From: Spirochaetes bacterium GWF1_49_6
Lineage (GTDB): Bacteria > Spirochaetota > Brevinematia > Brevinematales > GWF1-51-8
Direction: 5' to 3'
Length of the DNA stretch: 6,924 nt
NCBI GenBank assembly: GCA_001829395.1
Contig: MIBD01000141.1
Coordinates: 7,625 to 14,548, forward strand
Under the pieces are notes generated by a model that saw only the letters and a list, made by a program, of their open reading frames with translations, had not been told where the DNA came from and did no database searches. Shown here in pieces: positions 5,639 to 6,924 of this stretch (its first letter is position 1; every line of letters starts with the position of its first letter). The position numbers and the translations under genes are program-made.

Positions 5639-6358
5639 CTACCCTTCGATGAGTTTATAACCTACGCCGAAGACCGTTTTAATATACTTCGCGCGCCGTC
5701 CGGTATCGCCTATTTTCTTTCGGATGGATACGACATTGGTATCGATGACACGTTCGGTGACATAGACCTCTTCGCCCCAAATTTCCTTCATCATCATATC
5801 CCGCCCCACCACTTTACCGCGGTTCTTATAGAGCAGGCGTATGATACCCAGTTCCTTTGGGGTCAGCGGAAACTCGTCATCGTTCAGCTTACTGATCATC
5901 TTATCCAAATAGACCAATGAGTTGCCGATTTTTATGGTAACCGGTTCGTATCCGGGATACGGGCCGACATGCGATACCGCGGAACCCCTGAGAAGGTTAA
6001 CCCTTCTGAGCTGGGCACGGATACGCGCGATCAGTTCCATCATGGAAAAAGGCTTGGTAACATAATCGTCCGCGCCGAGGTTCAGCGCGAATACCTTATC
6101 CTCATCGTTGTTCTTAGCGGAAAGGATAATCACGGGGATATCCTTCTTTACCTTCCGCAGTTCTCGAATAACCTCATACCCGTCAATTTCAGGCAGCAGG
6201 ATTTCCATCATGATCAAGTCGTAGGTTTCGTTCAGGGAACGGTTCAATCCGTCTTTTCCGGTCAGGGATATGATAGCCTCAAATCCTTCGAATTCCAGAC
6301 TGTCCTTGATCGCCATCGCGGAGTTCTTATCTTCCTCAATGATTAGGACTCTCGCCAT
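5639..6358 (-). CDS. OmpR/PhoB-family response regulator with Glu at the phosphoacceptor site
   Basis: Residues 1-118 form a receiver domain: VLIIEED (4-10, acidic pocket), DLIMMEILLPEIDG (47-60), IILSAK (S80, switch), GADDYVTKPF (Y99, K102). Residues about 135-239 form the winged-helix DNA-binding domain (PLTPKELGIIRLLYKNRG through TNVVSIRKKIG to YIKTVFGVGYKL). The Asp that receives phosphate is Glu (residue 52, codon 6205-6203), while S80 and K102 are kept. Such a change often mimics phosphorylation or makes the regulator phosphorylation-independent; which applies here is inference. ATG 6358 is preferred because GGAGG lies 5 bp upstream; an ATG at 6370 overlaps that site. No sensor kinase is adjacent in the window. 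The gene converges on the aminotransferase-like gene with 2 bp between stops and is divergent from the membrane gene at 6618. Confidence 0.93.
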   Translation of the reverse strand: MARVLIIEEDKNSAMAIKDSLEFEGFEAIISLTGKDGLNRSLNETYDLIMMEILLPEIDGYEVIRELRKVKKDIPVIILSAKNNDEDKVFALNLGADDYVTKPFSMMELIARIRAQLRRVNLLRGSAVSHVGPYPGYEPVTIKIGNSLVYLDKMISKLNDDEFPLTPKELGIIRLLYKNRGKVVGRDMMMKEIWGEEVYVTERVIDTNVVSIRKKIGDTGRRAKYIKTVFGVGYKLIEG

Positions 6359-6370
6359 TTCATCCTCCAT

Positions 6371-6617
6371 ACTATGAATAGAAATAATTAACTTTTATAT
6401 ATAAAAACGGCCCCTACATTTCCATTCAAAGACCGGCGCAAAAGAAGCTGCACCAAGTACGCGCACCACGGGAACGGTTTTGAAAAACAAATATTCGGCT
6501 TATTGTAATTTTAATTCCCGGTATTGTCAAATATTATATCTTTATTTCCGCAAATATTTTAGTTTACAAGAATACATAATTGTTTTATAATTAACTACTT
6601 TCTCAACGGAGCGGTAT
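6371..6617. other. Divergent intergenic region between response regulator and membrane protein
   Basis: About 247 bp without a supported gene. Most is AT-rich, but 6407-6475 is a GC-richer island. It carries a 24-codon minus-strand open stretch (6469-6395) with no ribosome site, which I do not call as a gene. The region contains the promoter at 6563-6591. An AT-rich TATATATAAAA stretch near 6394-6404 could hold the response regulator's -10, but no convincing -35 goes with it. Confidence 0.6.
6563..6591 (+). promoter_or_regulatory. Promoter of the C-terminal-truncated membrane protein gene
   Basis: -35 TTTACA (6563-6568), 17-bp spacer, perfect -10 TATAAT (6586-6591), about 26 bp before the ATG at 6618. 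Eleven of twelve consensus bases match. Confidence 0.8.
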
Positions 6618-6924
6618 ATGAAAAAACTCATTTCTAAACTGTCTTTCATCAAACCCTATCTGACAAAAGAACTCCTTTATATGACTATCGCCGTTCTCGC
6701 TATCATTATTTATAAGTTCCTTTCGTTCGATGAAAACGCTCATATGCTCTTACTGAAAAATGTATTCGGCGTCACTCCCGCCACTCCGGGCGAGTCCGAT
6801 TACTGGCGTTATATGATGTGGTTTATCTCATCGTTCGCGTATCTGTTTCTGATCCCGTTCATCGGCGGGCTGATTATCGAGGGGAAGAACGTATTTAAAA
6901 AATTCGGCCTCAAGTTCAATAAAC
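6618..6924 (+). CDS. N-terminal part of a membrane protein, possibly CPBP intramembrane protease family
   Basis: The frame opens at ATG 6618 with GGAG (6608-6611) 6 bp upstream and a strong promoter, and is still open at the window end (102 residues). It begins with basic MKKLISKLSFIKPYLTKE, then a membrane helix (about 21-35, YMTIAVLAIIIYKFL), a loop with GVTPATPGESDYWRY (about 51-65), and a second helix (about 67-87, MWFISSFAYLFLIPFIGGLII), followed by EGKNVFKKFGLKFNK. The pattern of a helix ending in IPF, then a short polar stretch and an FGLKF-type motif resembles the start of CPBP (Abi) membrane proteins, but the diagnostic EExxxR and HxxxN motifs would lie beyond the window, so the family is tentative. 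It is divergent from the response regulator, which may control it. Confidence 0.75.
   Translation, partial: MKKLISKLSFIKPYLTKELLYMTIAVLAIIIYKFLSFDENAHMLLLKNVFGVTPATPGESDYWRYMMWFISSFAYLFLIPFIGGLIIEGKNVFKKFGLKFNK

Noticed and set aside
6359..6370. Upstream ATG of the response regulator
   Set aside because: It overlaps the GGAGG that serves the ATG at 6358, and receiver domains normally begin a few residues before the first strand, as with MARVLII.
6395..6469. 24-codon minus-strand GTG frame in the intergenic region
   Set aside because: No ribosome binding site, short, and no known relatives that I can support.
1..6924. CRISPR array, tRNA, rRNA or insertion sequence
   Set aside because: I saw no regularly spaced repeats, no cloverleaf-like or rRNA sequence and no transposase motif; the only long repeat is the 27-bp pair.

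Overview
The window is a 6.9 kb bacterial segment. Its clearest housekeeping gene is rny (ribonuclease Y), a membrane-anchored mRNA endonuclease typical of Firmicutes, spirochaetes and several other phyla and absent from enteric bacteria. Promoters are sigma70-like with 16-17 bp spacers and most genes have AGGAG/GGAGG-type ribosome binding sites. Base composition is mixed: the toxin-antitoxin genes are AT-rich, while the methyltransferase, rny 3' half and aminotransferase-like gene are clearly more GC-rich. I cannot name the species; an uncultured spirochaete-like or other anaerobic bacterium is a guess.

Left third (1-2000), accessory. Two type II toxin-antitoxin-like modules lie on the minus strand on either side of a small plus-strand membrane gene. 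The first is a MntA-type nucleotidyltransferase overlapping a HEPN-domain protein by 4 bp (HEPN runs off the left edge). The second is a DUF433 antitoxin overlapping a DUF5615 PIN-like toxin by about 7 bp; the toxin has no ATG/GTG/TTG in a sensible place and ATT is the best start candidate. The gene between the modules is a 151-residue divergent-PAP2 (DUF212/YuiD-like) membrane protein with a textbook promoter. The DUF433-DUF5615 module is bracketed by two identical 27-bp direct repeats. One covers the end of the toxin gene, the other the end of the neighbouring methyltransferase gene, as if the module were a cassette placed at the methyltransferase 3' end.

Middle (2000-4640). A class I SAM-dependent methyltransferase is divergent from rny. 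Both promoters in the intergenic region carry inverted repeats at the -10 element. rny is intact (membrane helix, coiled coil, KH, HD) and ends at a strong intrinsic terminator.

Right third (4640-6924). A gene starting 24 bp after that terminator encodes a shortened relative of glutamate-1-semialdehyde aminomutase (class III aminotransferase). Its frame is open, but the residues expected to bind PLP, including the Schiff-base lysine, are replaced, so it looks like a pseudoenzyme. It converges, with a 2-bp gap, on an OmpR/PhoB-type response regulator whose phosphoacceptor Asp is Glu (residue 52) and which has no kinase beside it in the window. After a 247-bp divergent intergenic region comes the start of a membrane protein, possibly CPBP family, cut by the right edge.

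The best candidates for undescribed biology are the aminotransferase-fold pseudoenzyme beside the Glu-52 response regulator, and the repeat-bounded toxin-antitoxin cassette.
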